This document shows positions 7,731 through 16,000 of a stretch of 64,000 nt of DNA, one piece after another; positions within the stretch are counted from its first letter, which is position 1, and every line of letters begins with the position of its first letter. The notes under the pieces were generated by a model. It had not been told where the DNA came from and ran no database searches. It was given only the letters and a program-made list of their open reading frames with translations. The position numbers were made by a program, and so were the translations under genes. The stretch is from positions 62,001 through 126,000 of the forward strand of contig NVWL01000003.1 in assembly GCA_002733645.1 (NCBI GenBank). Direction: 5' to 3'. This DNA is from Oceanobacter sp. GTDB taxonomy: Bacteria; Pseudomonadota; Gammaproteobacteria; Pseudomonadales; Oceanobacteraceae.

Positions 7731-10550
7731 ATGTCAGATACACCAGCTTCTAAACCCGTGATTTTGGTTGATGGGTCGTCGTACCTATTCCGGGCGTTTC
7801 ATGCGATTCCGTTACTGACCAACTCCAAAGGCCTGCACACCAACGCCATCAAAGGCGTAATCAGCATGGTGAAGCGCCTTGCCAAGGATTACCCAGAATC
7901 TCAAGTGGTGGTGATTTTTGATGCCAAAGGCAAAACCTTCCGCAACGATATTTACAGCGAATACAAAGCCCACCGCCCCCCCATGCCAGAAGAGTTGCGC
8001 GAGCAAATTGAGCCGATTCACAACATCATTCGCGCGATGGGGTTGCCACTACTGATTATCGACGGCGTTGAAGCCGACGACGTGATTGGTACTTTGGCAG
8101 CGCAGGCGGTTGGCCATCAGCAGGATGTGATCGTCTCTACTGGCGACAAAGACATGGCCCAACTGGTAAACGAGCATGTTGCCCTCATTAACACCATGAC
8201 CGACGTATTTATGGATGTCGAAGGCGTAAAAACCAAATTCGGTGTGCCGCCTGAGCACATCATCGACTATCTGGCCCTGATGGGCGATAAAGTCGATAAC
8301 ATTCCCGGTGTGCCGAAAGTCGGAGAGAAAACCGCCGTGGGCTTAGTCGCGGGGTTAGGCTCACTCGAAGATATTTACGCCAACCTTGATGACGTCAAAA
8401 CGCTGAGTTTTCGTGGTGCCAAAACCCTTGCCCCTAAGCTTGAAGAACACAAAGAGCAGGCGTTTCTTTCGAAAGAACTGGCCACCATTAAATGCGATGT
8501 CGAACTGGAGTTTGGTTTAACAGAACTCAAAAGCGCGGACACCGATAAAGCGACCTTGCTGGGTTTGTTCCGTGATCTGGAATTCAAAGCTTGGATTGCC
8601 GAACTAAGTGATGAGCTAGGTGATGAAGTGGGTGATGCCGGTACCACAGACACATCAACGTCAAACAAAGTGAAGGCAGCGACCAATACCAATACAAGCT
8701 CATCTGACGACGCCACCGACTTCCCCGAGGTATTCTTAGGCAAAGGCGAGTACGAAATCATATTCGAGCAAGCTGACCTAGATCGCTGGGTCGATTTGCT
8801 CAAAAGCAGCAGCCTATTTGCCTTCGATACCGAAACGACCTCCTTGAGTTATAAAGACGCCGAAATTGTTGGTATTTCCTTTGCCGTCGAAGCAGGGAAA
8901 GCCGCCTATGTGCCTCTGGCGCACGACTACGTTGGCGCACCAGAACAGCTTGATCGCGATACCGTCCTAGCCCAGCTCAAGCCGCTGTTAGAAAACAAAC
9001 ATCTGAAAAAAGTCGGCCAGCACATGAAGTACGACGCGCACGTGCTCGCCAACTATGGCATCGCCTTAAAAGGCGTTGAGTTCGATACCATGCTCGAGTC
9101 CTACGTGCTCGATTCAGTGGCCACCAAACACGATATGGACAGCTTGTCGCTCAAGTACCTTGGCCTCAAAACGGTGAAGTACGAAGACATTGCAGGCAAA
9201 GGCGCCAAGCAAATCACCTTCAACCAAATTGGTATTGAAGAAGCTGGCCCCTACGCCGCTGAAGACGCCGACATCACCTTACGATTGCATCAAACCTTGT
9301 GGCCGCGCCTGCAAGCCAAACCTGCATTAGCGAAGGTTTTCACCGACATTGAAATGGACGTGATGCCGGTGCTGTTTGAAATGGAAGAAAACGGCACCAT
9401 GATTGATGCCGACAAACTTCATGAGCAAAGCGCGCACCTCGATAACCGTCTACAAGAACTCGAACAAGAAGCCCATAACAGCGCAGGGCAAGTGTTTAAT
9501 CTTGGCTCACCTAAACAACTCGCCGAAATCCTGTTTGAGAAACAAGGCCTGCCAGTTCGTAAAAAGACCCCAAAAGGCGCACCATCAACGGCTGAAGAAG
9601 TCTTGCAAGAGCTGGCCGAAGAATACGAACTGCCGCGCCTTATTTTAGAAAACCGCGGACTGGCCAAGCTCAAGAATACCTACACCGACAAACTGCCATT
9701 GATGGTTAATGGCAAAACGGGCCGTGTGCACACCTCTTATCATCAAGCGATTGCCGCGACGGGGCGTTTATCATCGACCGATCCGAACTTGCAGAACATA
9801 CCGATCCGCTCAGAAGAAGGCCGTAAAATTCGCCAAGCCTTCATCGCCCCGAAAGGCTACAAACTAGTAGCGGCGGATTACAGCCAAATTGAACTACGCA
9901 TCATGGCTCATCTATCGGGCGATGCTGGGCTACTGAGCGCCTTCGCCGATGGCCGCGACGTACACCGCGCCACCGCCGCTGAAGTCTTTGGCGTCAGCGA
10001 AGCCGATGTCACCGACAACCAACGCCGCAGCGCCAAAGCCATTAATTTCGGCCTTATCTACGGCATGTCAGCCTTTGGGTTGGCCAAGCAACTCAGCACC
10101 GGGCGCGGCGAAGCACAGGAGTACGTGAACAAATACTTTGAACGTTATCCGGGCGTGCGTGACTACATGGACAACACCCGTGAGCAAGCGAAAGACACCG
10201 GCTACGTCGAAACCCTCTATGGTCGTCGCTTGTACTTGCCCGATATTCGCGCCAGCAATGGCCAGCGTCGCCAACACGCCGAACGCACCGCTATCAACGC
10301 GCCGATGCAAGGCACCGCCGCCGACATCATCAAACGCGCCATGATCAAAGTGCACGAATGGCTACCCGCCAGCGGCTACGACGCCAAGCTTTTGATGCAA
10401 GTTCACGATGAATTGATTTTAGAAGTGCGTGAAGATCAGGCCGAGACCTTTGCGGTAGAACTGAAAACTCAGATGCAATGCGCAGCGGCGTTAGACGTGC
10501 CGTTGATTGTGGATGTGGGGATTGGGGATAACTGGGATGAGGCGCACTGA
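7731..10550 (+). CDS. polA: DNA polymerase I
   Basis: Gap-filling and Okazaki-fragment-processing polymerase. The 939 residues contain all three domains. The 5'-3' exonuclease occupies about 1-290 (ILVDGSSYLFRAFHAIP, then VIVSTGDKDMAQLV and the helix-hairpin-helix GDKVDNIPGVPKVG). The proofreading domain begins with FAFDTETTSL near residue 363 with the D-E pair intact. The polymerase domain has DYSQIELRIMAHLSGD near 715, RRSAKAINFGLIYG in the fingers, and QVHDELILEV near 889. A low-complexity Thr/Ser linker joins the exonuclease domains. The ATG follows a weak purine-rich region in the divergent gap with DUF2782. Confidence 0.98.
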   Translation: MSDTPASKPVILVDGSSYLFRAFHAIPLLTNSKGLHTNAIKGVISMVKRLAKDYPESQVVVIFDAKGKTFRNDIYSEYKAHRPPMPEELREQIEPIHNIIRAMGLPLLIIDGVEADDVIGTLAAQAVGHQQDVIVSTGDKDMAQLVNEHVALINTMTDVFMDVEGVKTKFGVPPEHIIDYLALMGDKVDNIPGVPKVGEKTAVGLVAGLGSLEDIYANLDDVKTLSFRGAKTLAPKLEEHKEQAFLSKELATIKCDVELEFGLTELKSADTDKATLLGLFRDLEFKAWIAELSDELGDEVGDAGTTDTSTSNKVKAATNTNTSSSDDATDFPEVFLGKGEYEIIFEQADLDRWVDLLKSSSLFAFDTETTSLSYKDAEIVGISFAVEAGKAAYVPLAHDYVGAPEQLDRDTVLAQLKPLLENKHLKKVGQHMKYDAHVLANYGIALKGVEFDTMLESYVLDSVATKHDMDSLSLKYLGLKTVKYEDIAGKGAKQITFNQIGIEEAGPYAAEDADITLRLHQTLWPRLQAKPALAKVFTDIEMDVMPVLFEMEENGTMIDADKLHEQSAHLDNRLQELEQEAHNSAGQVFNLGSPKQLAEILFEKQGLPVRKKTPKGAPSTAEEVLQELAEEYELPRLILENRGLAKLKNTYTDKLPLMVNGKTGRVHTSYHQAIAATGRLSSTDPNLQNIPIRSEEGRKIRQAFIAPKGYKLVAADYSQIELRIMAHLSGDAGLLSAFADGRDVHRATAAEVFGVSEADVTDNQRRSAKAINFGLIYGMSAFGLAKQLSTGRGEAQEYVNKYFERYPGVRDYMDNTREQAKDTGYVETLYGRRLYLPDIRASNGQRRQHAERTAINAPMQGTAADIIKRAMIKVHEWLPASGYDAKLLMQVHDELILEVREDQAETFAVELKTQMQCAAALDVPLIVDVGIGDNWDEAH

Positions 10551-10562
10551 GCGCCTGATTTT

Positions 10563-11087
10563 TTAATCTGCCTGAACCGCTGTTTCTATGAATCCGTAAT
10601 CTTTAACTTTGGGGTGCTCACACATAGTGAAATAAAAATCTTCAAGGACTTGATTAGATTTTTCTAAAAAATCGAGATTCAGAAGGCGCCGATAATCCCG
10701 ATCAAAAACAGAAAATTCGTCTCTTCCCTCATGCACTGTAACTTCAATATTACTAGGTTTTGGGTGAGCCAAAGAGTTTCGTGCAGTCTGCAACTCGGCC
10801 AAAATTTCCCTCAATTTTTCAATATCGTTCACGTCAAAATTAGGAAGAATTTTTTCAACTCTCTTATGGTAACTGTCTTTTTCCTTAAATCTCTCCCGAA
10901 AAATAGAAAATCCGCCAAGATTAATAAGAGACTCAGCCCAAAGAGATAGAGATAGAAGACATGCAGTCATATCGTGATTTATGCCTGCACAGTCGCCTTC
11001 TTCTAACCGTTCGCTTATCCGTATGAGCTGGTAATCAACTAAAGTTTCAAGATCACGATGCGGACGTCTTTTAGTGTCGTACTTCAT
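10563..11087 (-). CDS. Helical protein with a HEPN-like RNSLAH motif
   Basis: A 174-residue, mostly alpha-helical protein of no family I can name firmly. Residues 103-108 read RNSLAH, fitting the R-x4-6-H signature of HEPN domains, preceded by a helix (DIEKLREILAELQTA) as expected for the motif-bearing helix. HEPN proteins are often RNases in toxin-antitoxin or defence systems, but many are non-catalytic. No nucleotidyltransferase partner is adjacent. It lies immediately downstream, on the same strand, of the parD-parE-yoeB cluster, and its 3' end converges on polA with only 12 bases between stops. Base composition is visibly AT-richer than polA, suggesting acquisition. Confidence 0.6.
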   Translation of the reverse strand: MKYDTKRRPHRDLETLVDYQLIRISERLEEGDCAGINHDMTACLLSLSLWAESLINLGGFSIFRERFKEKDSYHKRVEKILPNFDVNDIEKLREILAELQTARNSLAHPKPSNIEVTVHEGRDEFSVFDRDYRRLLNLDFLEKSNQVLEDFYFTMCEHPKVKDYGFIETAVQAD

Positions 11088-11108
11088 ATATTGACCTCGA
11101 ATACTTAC

Positions 11109-11363
11109 TCAATAGTGATACCGACACGAAATCACCGTAACCGCTTGATCATCCACGGCGTAAACCAAACGATTAGTATCGTCGATTCTTCGCGACCAGA
11201 AGCCAGACAGGTTTTCTTTCAACGGCTCAGGCTTGCCAATGCCTTCGAAGGGTGAGCGCTTCACATCGGTGATGAGCTTATTGATACGCTTCAGCGTCTT
11301 CTTATCCTGAGCTTGCCAGTCACTCCAAGAGTCGTCAGTCCATGACAGTAACCTGCTAGTCAT
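11109..11363 (-). CDS. yoeB: YoeB/Txe-family toxin without an adjacent YefM antitoxin
   Basis: Ribosome-dependent mRNA endonuclease toxin of the RelE superfamily. Starting at the ATG at 11363 gives 84 residues, the length of E. coli YoeB. Family landmarks are SWSDWQAQDKKTLKRINKLI, SPFEGIGKPEPLK, LSGFWSRRI, NRLVYAV and the C-terminal ISCRYHY, which carries the catalytic His and terminal Tyr. A longer frame to 11429 exists but its extra N terminus is unlike the family. The gene overlaps the end of parE by eight bases. YefM, normally just upstream, is absent, and its place is taken by parE. Whether ParD restrains it is unknown. Confidence 0.85.
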   Translation of the reverse strand: MTSRLLSWTDDSWSDWQAQDKKTLKRINKLITDVKRSPFEGIGKPEPLKENLSGFWSRRIDDTNRLVYAVDDQAVTVISCRYHY

Positions 11364-11586
11364 TGATCTGATAATAGACGTGGTCTGTGCCACATACGCT
11401 GCGTCGATACCCCCGGCGGACATGATCAACTCGAGGATAGACTAATGGACTTTCAGCGATAGACTCAAATCGCTCAATCAAAGCGTTATAATACTTCTCA
11501 GCCTGAACCTCTCCAAACTCTCGAACGCCACGCCAGTAAATTCGCGCAAGATCCACTTTCGCTTGTTTACTTATTTTATAGGTCAT
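11356..11586 (-). CDS. parE: ParE-family toxin, C-terminally shortened
   Basis: RelE/ParE-superfamily toxin; ParE members poison DNA gyrase. The 76 residues show the family start (YKISKQAKVDLARIYWRG), EKYYNALIERFESIAESP and RVDHVRRGYRRSVCG, then HVYYQIND and a stop. Typical members run about 95-100 residues and continue with a strand ending in a R-ILH type motif, so the last strand appears missing. The stop codon lies inside the yoeB start region. The truncation looks like the product of a junction that fused parDE to yoeB, so activity is doubtful. It overlaps parD by 11 bases. Confidence 0.8.
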   Translation of the reverse strand: MTYKISKQAKVDLARIYWRGVREFGEVQAEKYYNALIERFESIAESPLVYPRVDHVRRGYRRSVCGTDHVYYQIND

Positions 11587-11842
11587 CCCGTCCTAATCCA
11601 TTTTTGATTTCCTGCAGTATCTCAGCCGGTGTCTGATCTGTGAATCCGCTGCGCTCTCCTTCGATGAGGCGCGCCCGAATCCATTCGATTTCCTTTTGCG
11701 ATTCCTGCTCTCTAAGCTGGCGCTCGCGAATCAACTCTCGCAACACTTCGCTTTCGTTGCCGTAATGCCCTGCACTAATCTGGGATTTCAGCCAAGCATC
11801 TTGTTGGTCGGTCACGGTAATGCTCTTTTTGACCATAGCCAT
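11576..11842 (-). CDS. parD: ParD/CopG-type antitoxin
   Basis: An 88-residue type II antitoxin. The N terminus has the ribbon-helix-helix pattern (KKSITVTDQQDAWLKSQI, then YGNESEVLRELIRER) that dimerises and binds its own operator. The C-terminal helix (IEWIRARLIEGERSG, then TPAEILQEIKNGL) is the toxin-binding tail. It is first in the cluster parD-parE-yoeB, with overlapping genes as expected for autoregulated toxin-antitoxin operons. The start could be Met1 or Met3. Confidence 0.87.
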   Translation of the reverse strand: MAMVKKSITVTDQQDAWLKSQISAGHYGNESEVLRELIRERQLREQESQKEIEWIRARLIEGERSGFTDQTPAEILQEIKNGLGRDDL

Positions 11843-11950
11843 AAGGGTCTCCGATGATCTTTTATACTACCAAGTAGGATAATAGAGTACAAAAAAGCCG
11901 GTCGCAATAAATACAGACCGGCTTTGTAAGAGCAGAACGTATCAGAGTGC

Positions 11951-13498
11951 TCAGCTAAGCTGCGGAATAATCTCTTCCATCATGCGCTCAGCATTCGCCG
12001 CAATCGTCAGGGCTGGGTTGGCCGCACCAGCACCGCCCGGAATAGACGCTCCATCAACAACGTACAGGCCTTCCACACCGTACACTTTGCCGTCCAGACC
12101 ACAAGCACTGCCCATGGCGACGCCGCCGAGTGGATGCCAGGTGCCAAACCAGCCTGCTTCGTTGAGTTTGCCACCACCGGTCTGCACCATTTTATCCATG
12201 GTGTGAACGAGGGCGTTATGGGAGGTTTCGTTGGCGTCACGATCCCAGTTGAGTTTGATCTTGTCAGTCCAACGGTTGTAGGTCACACGTGAGTTCTCGT
12301 CCGGTACGACCATGCCCATCTGTAGCTGGGTGTAATCGCCGACGACGGAGGTCGGCGAGTGCATGTAGCCGGTAATTTTGTACGGGTTTTCGGTATCGAA
12401 TGCGGCGATGGAGGGTGGTCCACCCTGAATCGGCGCTGTCGAGGTGTTTATGTCATTGCGGCCCATCAGTTCGTCTCCGTTGGTGCCCCATTCCGCACCG
12501 ACCTGATCGTTCAGGCCCGGAATATCACCACGCTCTTTTGCACGCAGCAATAAGCGTGTGGTGTGCAGTGAACCCGCTCCCATAAAGAGATACTCACACT
12601 CAATCACGTGCTTGCCGGTGATTTTGCCTTTTTCGTCCAGCATATCGCAGGTCACGCGATAACCGCCGCCGCTGTTGGCGTGAATGTCCGTCACCAAATG
12701 TTGCGGGTTAATTGTCACGTTGCCAGTGGCTTCGGCGTCGGCCAGATAGTTACGGTCAAGGGTGTTTTTCGCACCGCTGTTGCAACCAAAAACGTACTCA
12801 CCAACAGAGGCGTACTGTGGCTTGGTGCCGTTAAGTTCTTCGCGAATCACATCCCAATCGAAACTCACATGACTGCGCACGATCTCTAGGCCCGCGTCTT
12901 CGGCGCTTTTAATAAACTCTCGCTTGGAGGTGTAATTAGGGTGATTCAGAACGTCGTCCGGGATTGGCCCGCCGCTAATACGATCTAATACACGCGGATA
13001 GTAGGTCTGATCCATGTCGGTGTACGACAACATAGGCAGTGCATCTTCAAACGCGGCGCGCTTAGGTTGTAGTAGTACGCCACCATACACCACCGAGCCA
13101 CCACCTAAGCAGGCACCACATCCCACGGCAATGGATGAGTCAATAAAGTATTCCACCATGCCCATGGAGCCAGGGATCAGCGAGCTTGGATTCGTCCAGA
13201 GTAAAGTGTCATTAATTTTTAGCGTTGAACCGGTTTCGGCCAGCGTTGGGTAGCTGCCTTCCCCTTCGTATTTCCAGTGCTTACCTCGTTCCAGCAACAT
13301 GGTTTGGATACCGGCTTCAGCGAGTCGTAATGTCGCGACTGAGCCGCCAAACCCTGAACCAATCACCAGTGCTTTGGTTTGAGAACGGGTGGTTTTACGG
13401 AACCAGCCGGCATTGGCCATTGGGGAAACAGAGGCTGCCGTGGCTGCACCAGCCGCTGCTGTGCCTTTGATAAAATTACGCCTATTTAGTTTGGCCAT
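11951..13498 (-). CDS. Tat-exported GMC-family FAD oxidoreductase (cholesterol-oxidase-like)
   Basis: A 515-residue flavoprotein. A twin-arginine signal opens it (NRRNFIKG followed by an Ala-rich core, cleavage near MANAG). The FAD dinucleotide-binding motif ALVIGSGFGGSVATLRLAEAG follows at about 44-64. The C-terminal part has TWHPLGGVAMG with the active-site His and VDGASIPGGAGAANPALTIAANAERM, the GMC C-terminal signature. Members related to cholesterol oxidase oxidise sterols or other alcohols; the substrate here is unknown. It is transcribed away from the lipase gene, with a small unit and terminator between them. Confidence 0.85.
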   Translation of the reverse strand: MAKLNRRNFIKGTAAAGAATAASVSPMANAGWFRKTTRSQTKALVIGSGFGGSVATLRLAEAGIQTMLLERGKHWKYEGEGSYPTLAETGSTLKINDTLLWTNPSSLIPGSMGMVEYFIDSSIAVGCGACLGGGSVVYGGVLLQPKRAAFEDALPMLSYTDMDQTYYPRVLDRISGGPIPDDVLNHPNYTSKREFIKSAEDAGLEIVRSHVSFDWDVIREELNGTKPQYASVGEYVFGCNSGAKNTLDRNYLADAEATGNVTINPQHLVTDIHANSGGGYRVTCDMLDEKGKITGKHVIECEYLFMGAGSLHTTRLLLRAKERGDIPGLNDQVGAEWGTNGDELMGRNDINTSTAPIQGGPPSIAAFDTENPYKITGYMHSPTSVVGDYTQLQMGMVVPDENSRVTYNRWTDKIKLNWDRDANETSHNALVHTMDKMVQTGGGKLNEAGWFGTWHPLGGVAMGSACGLDGKVYGVEGLYVVDGASIPGGAGAANPALTIAANAERMMEEIIPQLS

Positions 13499-13653
13499 AT
13501 CGAACCCGCTTTTGTTTTTATTATTAATTTAGACGAAATATATTGCAGAAAATTAAGGGATTCGGTCAAGGAATGTTGCCACCGAGGCACGCAATGCCCT
13601 AATGGTGACCACATATAAATGACGCATTTTAAGACGTGATTTTTTCTTCAGAC

Positions 13654-13692
13654 AAAAAAAGACCCGATAGTCATTGGGGGAACTATCGGGTC
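13654..13692 (-). terminator. Rho-independent terminator, minus strand
   Basis: An 11-bp perfect stem (gacccgatagt / actatcgggtc, 13661-13671 with 13682-13692) and a 10-base loop. Read on the minus strand it is followed by a run of seven T (plus-strand A-run 13654-13660). It ends a minus-strand transcript starting to its right and insulates the GMC gene promoter. Confidence 0.85.
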
Positions 13693-13901
13693 AACTTCGG
13701 ATAATTGGGGAAGAACCGAAGGGGAAAACCGGATGACAAATGAACGACCTCATAACGTTCACCTTCATTGGATAAATTAACTATAGCCAAGATTTTAGAT
13801 TTTGCTGTGATCTGATTATTTTTTTTAGACAAATAATCTATTAAAAATAGTTTCTTAATATCTTCGGTCTTATCTGGCCATATTTGTTTATTTTTCACCA
13901 C
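13683..13901 (-). CDS. Possible small protein or small RNA unit ahead of a terminator
   Basis: A 72-codon frame with a GTG start at 13901, running into a strong minus-strand terminator. Its stop lies within the hairpin's promoter-proximal arm. The predicted protein is basic and unlike any family I know (MVKNKQIWPDKTEDIKKLF at the start, FPLRFFPNYPKLTR at the end). Because the frame ends inside the hairpin and the region is AT-rich, the unit may instead be a non-coding RNA of about 200 bases, or the frame may be chance. The terminator is the main support for any transcript here. Confidence 0.3.
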   Translation of the reverse strand: MVKNKQIWPDKTEDIKKLFLIDYLSKKNNQITAKSKILAIVNLSNEGERYEVVHLSSGFPLRFFPNYPKLTR

Positions 13902-14009
13902 AATTTATATATCGATCAGATTGTCTCGATATGTACCTAACAAGATTTGTTTGAAGGTGTGATACTGATCTCGTAAAAAATAAAAATAACAAGATAAAGG
14001 GTTAAACCC

Positions 14010-15875
14010 ATGACTCAGTTTTCTAAAGGTCGTGCCTTGCTGGCATGTGCCGTTCTAGGTCTGTCTGTTTCGGCTACCGCGAATGAAGTGTGTAATCCAA
14101 CGTCTGTTGGTACGTGTGCACTGCCATTTCCATCCAATTATTGGTCGAATGAAGATGCAAACTCCCCAACGGGATTACGCTTAAGTATTTCCGACGATGT
14201 CATCAGCCAAGAGATTCTAGCCGAACTTCCTGTTCAGGACGGTTTTAGCCCTGCGGGCTTGTTCAACGGCGACAGCGGTTTTTCTGCTGGTACGCCTGTT
14301 GTATTTGAATTCAATAGTGCACCCGACGCGGCGACTCTTCCTTCTGATGGTGGTTCAGCCGTAATCGCCATTGACATAAATACTGGCGAGCAGCTGGATA
14401 TTCGCGCTCAAGTCAGTGATTACGCTCAATCTGATCGCGTTAGCTCTGTGTCTGAAGTTATTGAGATTTTTCCACGCTCTCGTTGGGCATACGGCCACGA
14501 CATTCTCGTCGCGGTAACCAACGACTTAGACCTTGCAGAGCCTGAATTAGGGATTGCCGCTAAGCTACTGACGACCGATGCTGAAGACCTTGCTTACACA
14601 TCGGACTTGATCTCTAAGCTAACGGCGAACGGTATCAACCCTTTGAGTGTTCGCAACGCGACCATATTCAAGGTACGTGACCGCGCAGAAGTCGTTGAGC
14701 CTATGTTCTCAACCATTGATGACGTTTGGGATCGTGAACATCCCGTTCGTAACCTAGACATGACTTACAACTACATTAACCGCGACATTGCTGGCCTGCT
14801 TAAAGGTGAAGTTCTGGTTTACAACTACCGCACCAATGGCGGTACTGGGGTTGTTGATTTTGATGCCGAGCCAATCGAGCAGTGGATCGAGTTCCGCTTA
14901 ACGATTCCTGCGGCGTCTCGTGATGGCGGTGCAGCTCCGGTGGCGCTTTATGCTCATGGCTTGGGTGCCAATAAAGAAACAGACACGCTTGTTTCAAAAA
15001 TGAACGCAGAACTAGGGATCGCGACCTATTCCGTTGGTTTCCCAAATCATGGCGATCGTACTGAATTCGATGGCGGTTATGTTATGTCCATCCTCAGCCC
15101 GGATCAGTTATCTAAAACCATTGGTATGGTGGTTCACAATGCTATCGATTTCGCGTCAGCACATCGCGCATTGCAAACCACGCTGGCCGAGGTTGATTTT
15201 GTGGGGCCTAAAAGCTGGAGAAGCTGGTACGGCAACAAGGCAGATGGCGTCGCAGACATCGATGCAACTCGTGTAATGATGGAAGGCACATCACTGGGTG
15301 GTGTACTGGGTTCAGTTTACGGTGCCGTCTCTCCTGATTTGCAGGGTTCTGTTTATCACGTGACTGGTATTGGTGTAACCAGCATTCTATCTGGCTCTAT
15401 CCTTTGGGAGGCCATGTTCGCTGCATTAGTACCACCTTCTGCCAACGGTGCCGAGTCTGTGATGCTACGTAGTGCGATTCAGCAATTTTTAGATTCTGGC
15501 GACGCCATCAACTACATGGATTACTACCGTAATCCTCGTGTTGGCCGCGAAGCACGCCCTCTCATGTTAACCATGGGCGCAGGCGATACGCTTGTAACGA
15601 ATGACAGTACAGTGGCAGCTGCTCACATTGGTGATTTGCCGGTGGTTGGTGAGTCTATTACTGAACTCAGTGGCGTTCGTATTGAAGCGGATTACGATGA
15701 TGGTGGCTATGGCATTCGCCAATACAAGCCGGTTGTCGGTACGGTTCCTCTAATCTGGGACGGTGCTTTTGCTGAAGCCGCCTCTAACGCATCAGGCCAC
15801 TTGATCTTTACTCGTGCCTCGGATCGCCCGGATCAGCAAGAGTTTATCAAACGCTTCATTTTTACTGACCTGTAA
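14010..15875 (+). CDS. Secreted lipase of the Pla-1/cef (VolA-like) type
   Basis: A 621-residue exported alpha/beta hydrolase. A Sec signal peptide (MTQFSKGRALLACAVLGLSVSATA) is followed by CNPTSVGTCALPFPSNYW, the start typical of bacterial lipases of the Pla-1/cef extracellular family. An oxyanion-type segment ALYAHGLGANKET is present. The nucleophile elbow reads GTSLGG (GxSxG) near residue 426. No lipobox is seen, so it is probably periplasmic or secreted rather than a lipoprotein like VolA. It should hydrolyse fatty acyl esters; the exact substrate is unknown. It is monocistronic: a 500-base gap precedes it and a strong terminator follows. Confidence 0.85.
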   Translation: MTQFSKGRALLACAVLGLSVSATANEVCNPTSVGTCALPFPSNYWSNEDANSPTGLRLSISDDVISQEILAELPVQDGFSPAGLFNGDSGFSAGTPVVFEFNSAPDAATLPSDGGSAVIAIDINTGEQLDIRAQVSDYAQSDRVSSVSEVIEIFPRSRWAYGHDILVAVTNDLDLAEPELGIAAKLLTTDAEDLAYTSDLISKLTANGINPLSVRNATIFKVRDRAEVVEPMFSTIDDVWDREHPVRNLDMTYNYINRDIAGLLKGEVLVYNYRTNGGTGVVDFDAEPIEQWIEFRLTIPAASRDGGAAPVALYAHGLGANKETDTLVSKMNAELGIATYSVGFPNHGDRTEFDGGYVMSILSPDQLSKTIGMVVHNAIDFASAHRALQTTLAEVDFVGPKSWRSWYGNKADGVADIDATRVMMEGTSLGGVLGSVYGAVSPDLQGSVYHVTGIGVTSILSGSILWEAMFAALVPPSANGAESVMLRSAIQQFLDSGDAINYMDYYRNPRVGREARPLMLTMGAGDTLVTNDSTVAAAHIGDLPVVGESITELSGVRIEADYDDGGYGIRQYKPVVGTVPLIWDGAFAEAASNASGHLIFTRASDRPDQQEFIKRFIFTDL

Positions 15876-15903
15876 TGACAGCTAACCTGTAAATCTGATC
15901 CAC

Positions 15904-15937
15904 AAAAAAGGAGGCCTTCATCGGCCTCCTTTTTTTT
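15904..15937. terminator. Bidirectional terminator between lipase and engB
   Basis: A 7-bp GC-rich stem (ggaggcc / ggcctcc) with a 6-base loop is flanked by six A on one side and eight T on the other. It can stop both the plus-strand lipase transcript and the minus-strand engB transcript, which converge here. Confidence 0.93.
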
Positions 15938-16000
15938 GTGCTCTGCCATTATCGCGGCGACATCCAATCGATCACTAAAGGATCTCTCGCCGCTAATTAT

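Noticed and set aside
8375..8803. Ser/Val-rich 142-codon minus-strand frame inside polA
   Set aside because: Shadow of polA; the amino-acid make-up reflects the opposite strand, and no start signal is seen.
10551..10562. Spot 42-like small RNA after polA
   Set aside because: Only 12 bases separate polA from the convergent HEPN-motif gene, leaving no room.
11364..11429. A longer N terminus for YoeB
   Set aside because: The extra residues do not resemble the family, they overlap parE coding, and the internal ATG gives the standard 84-residue protein.
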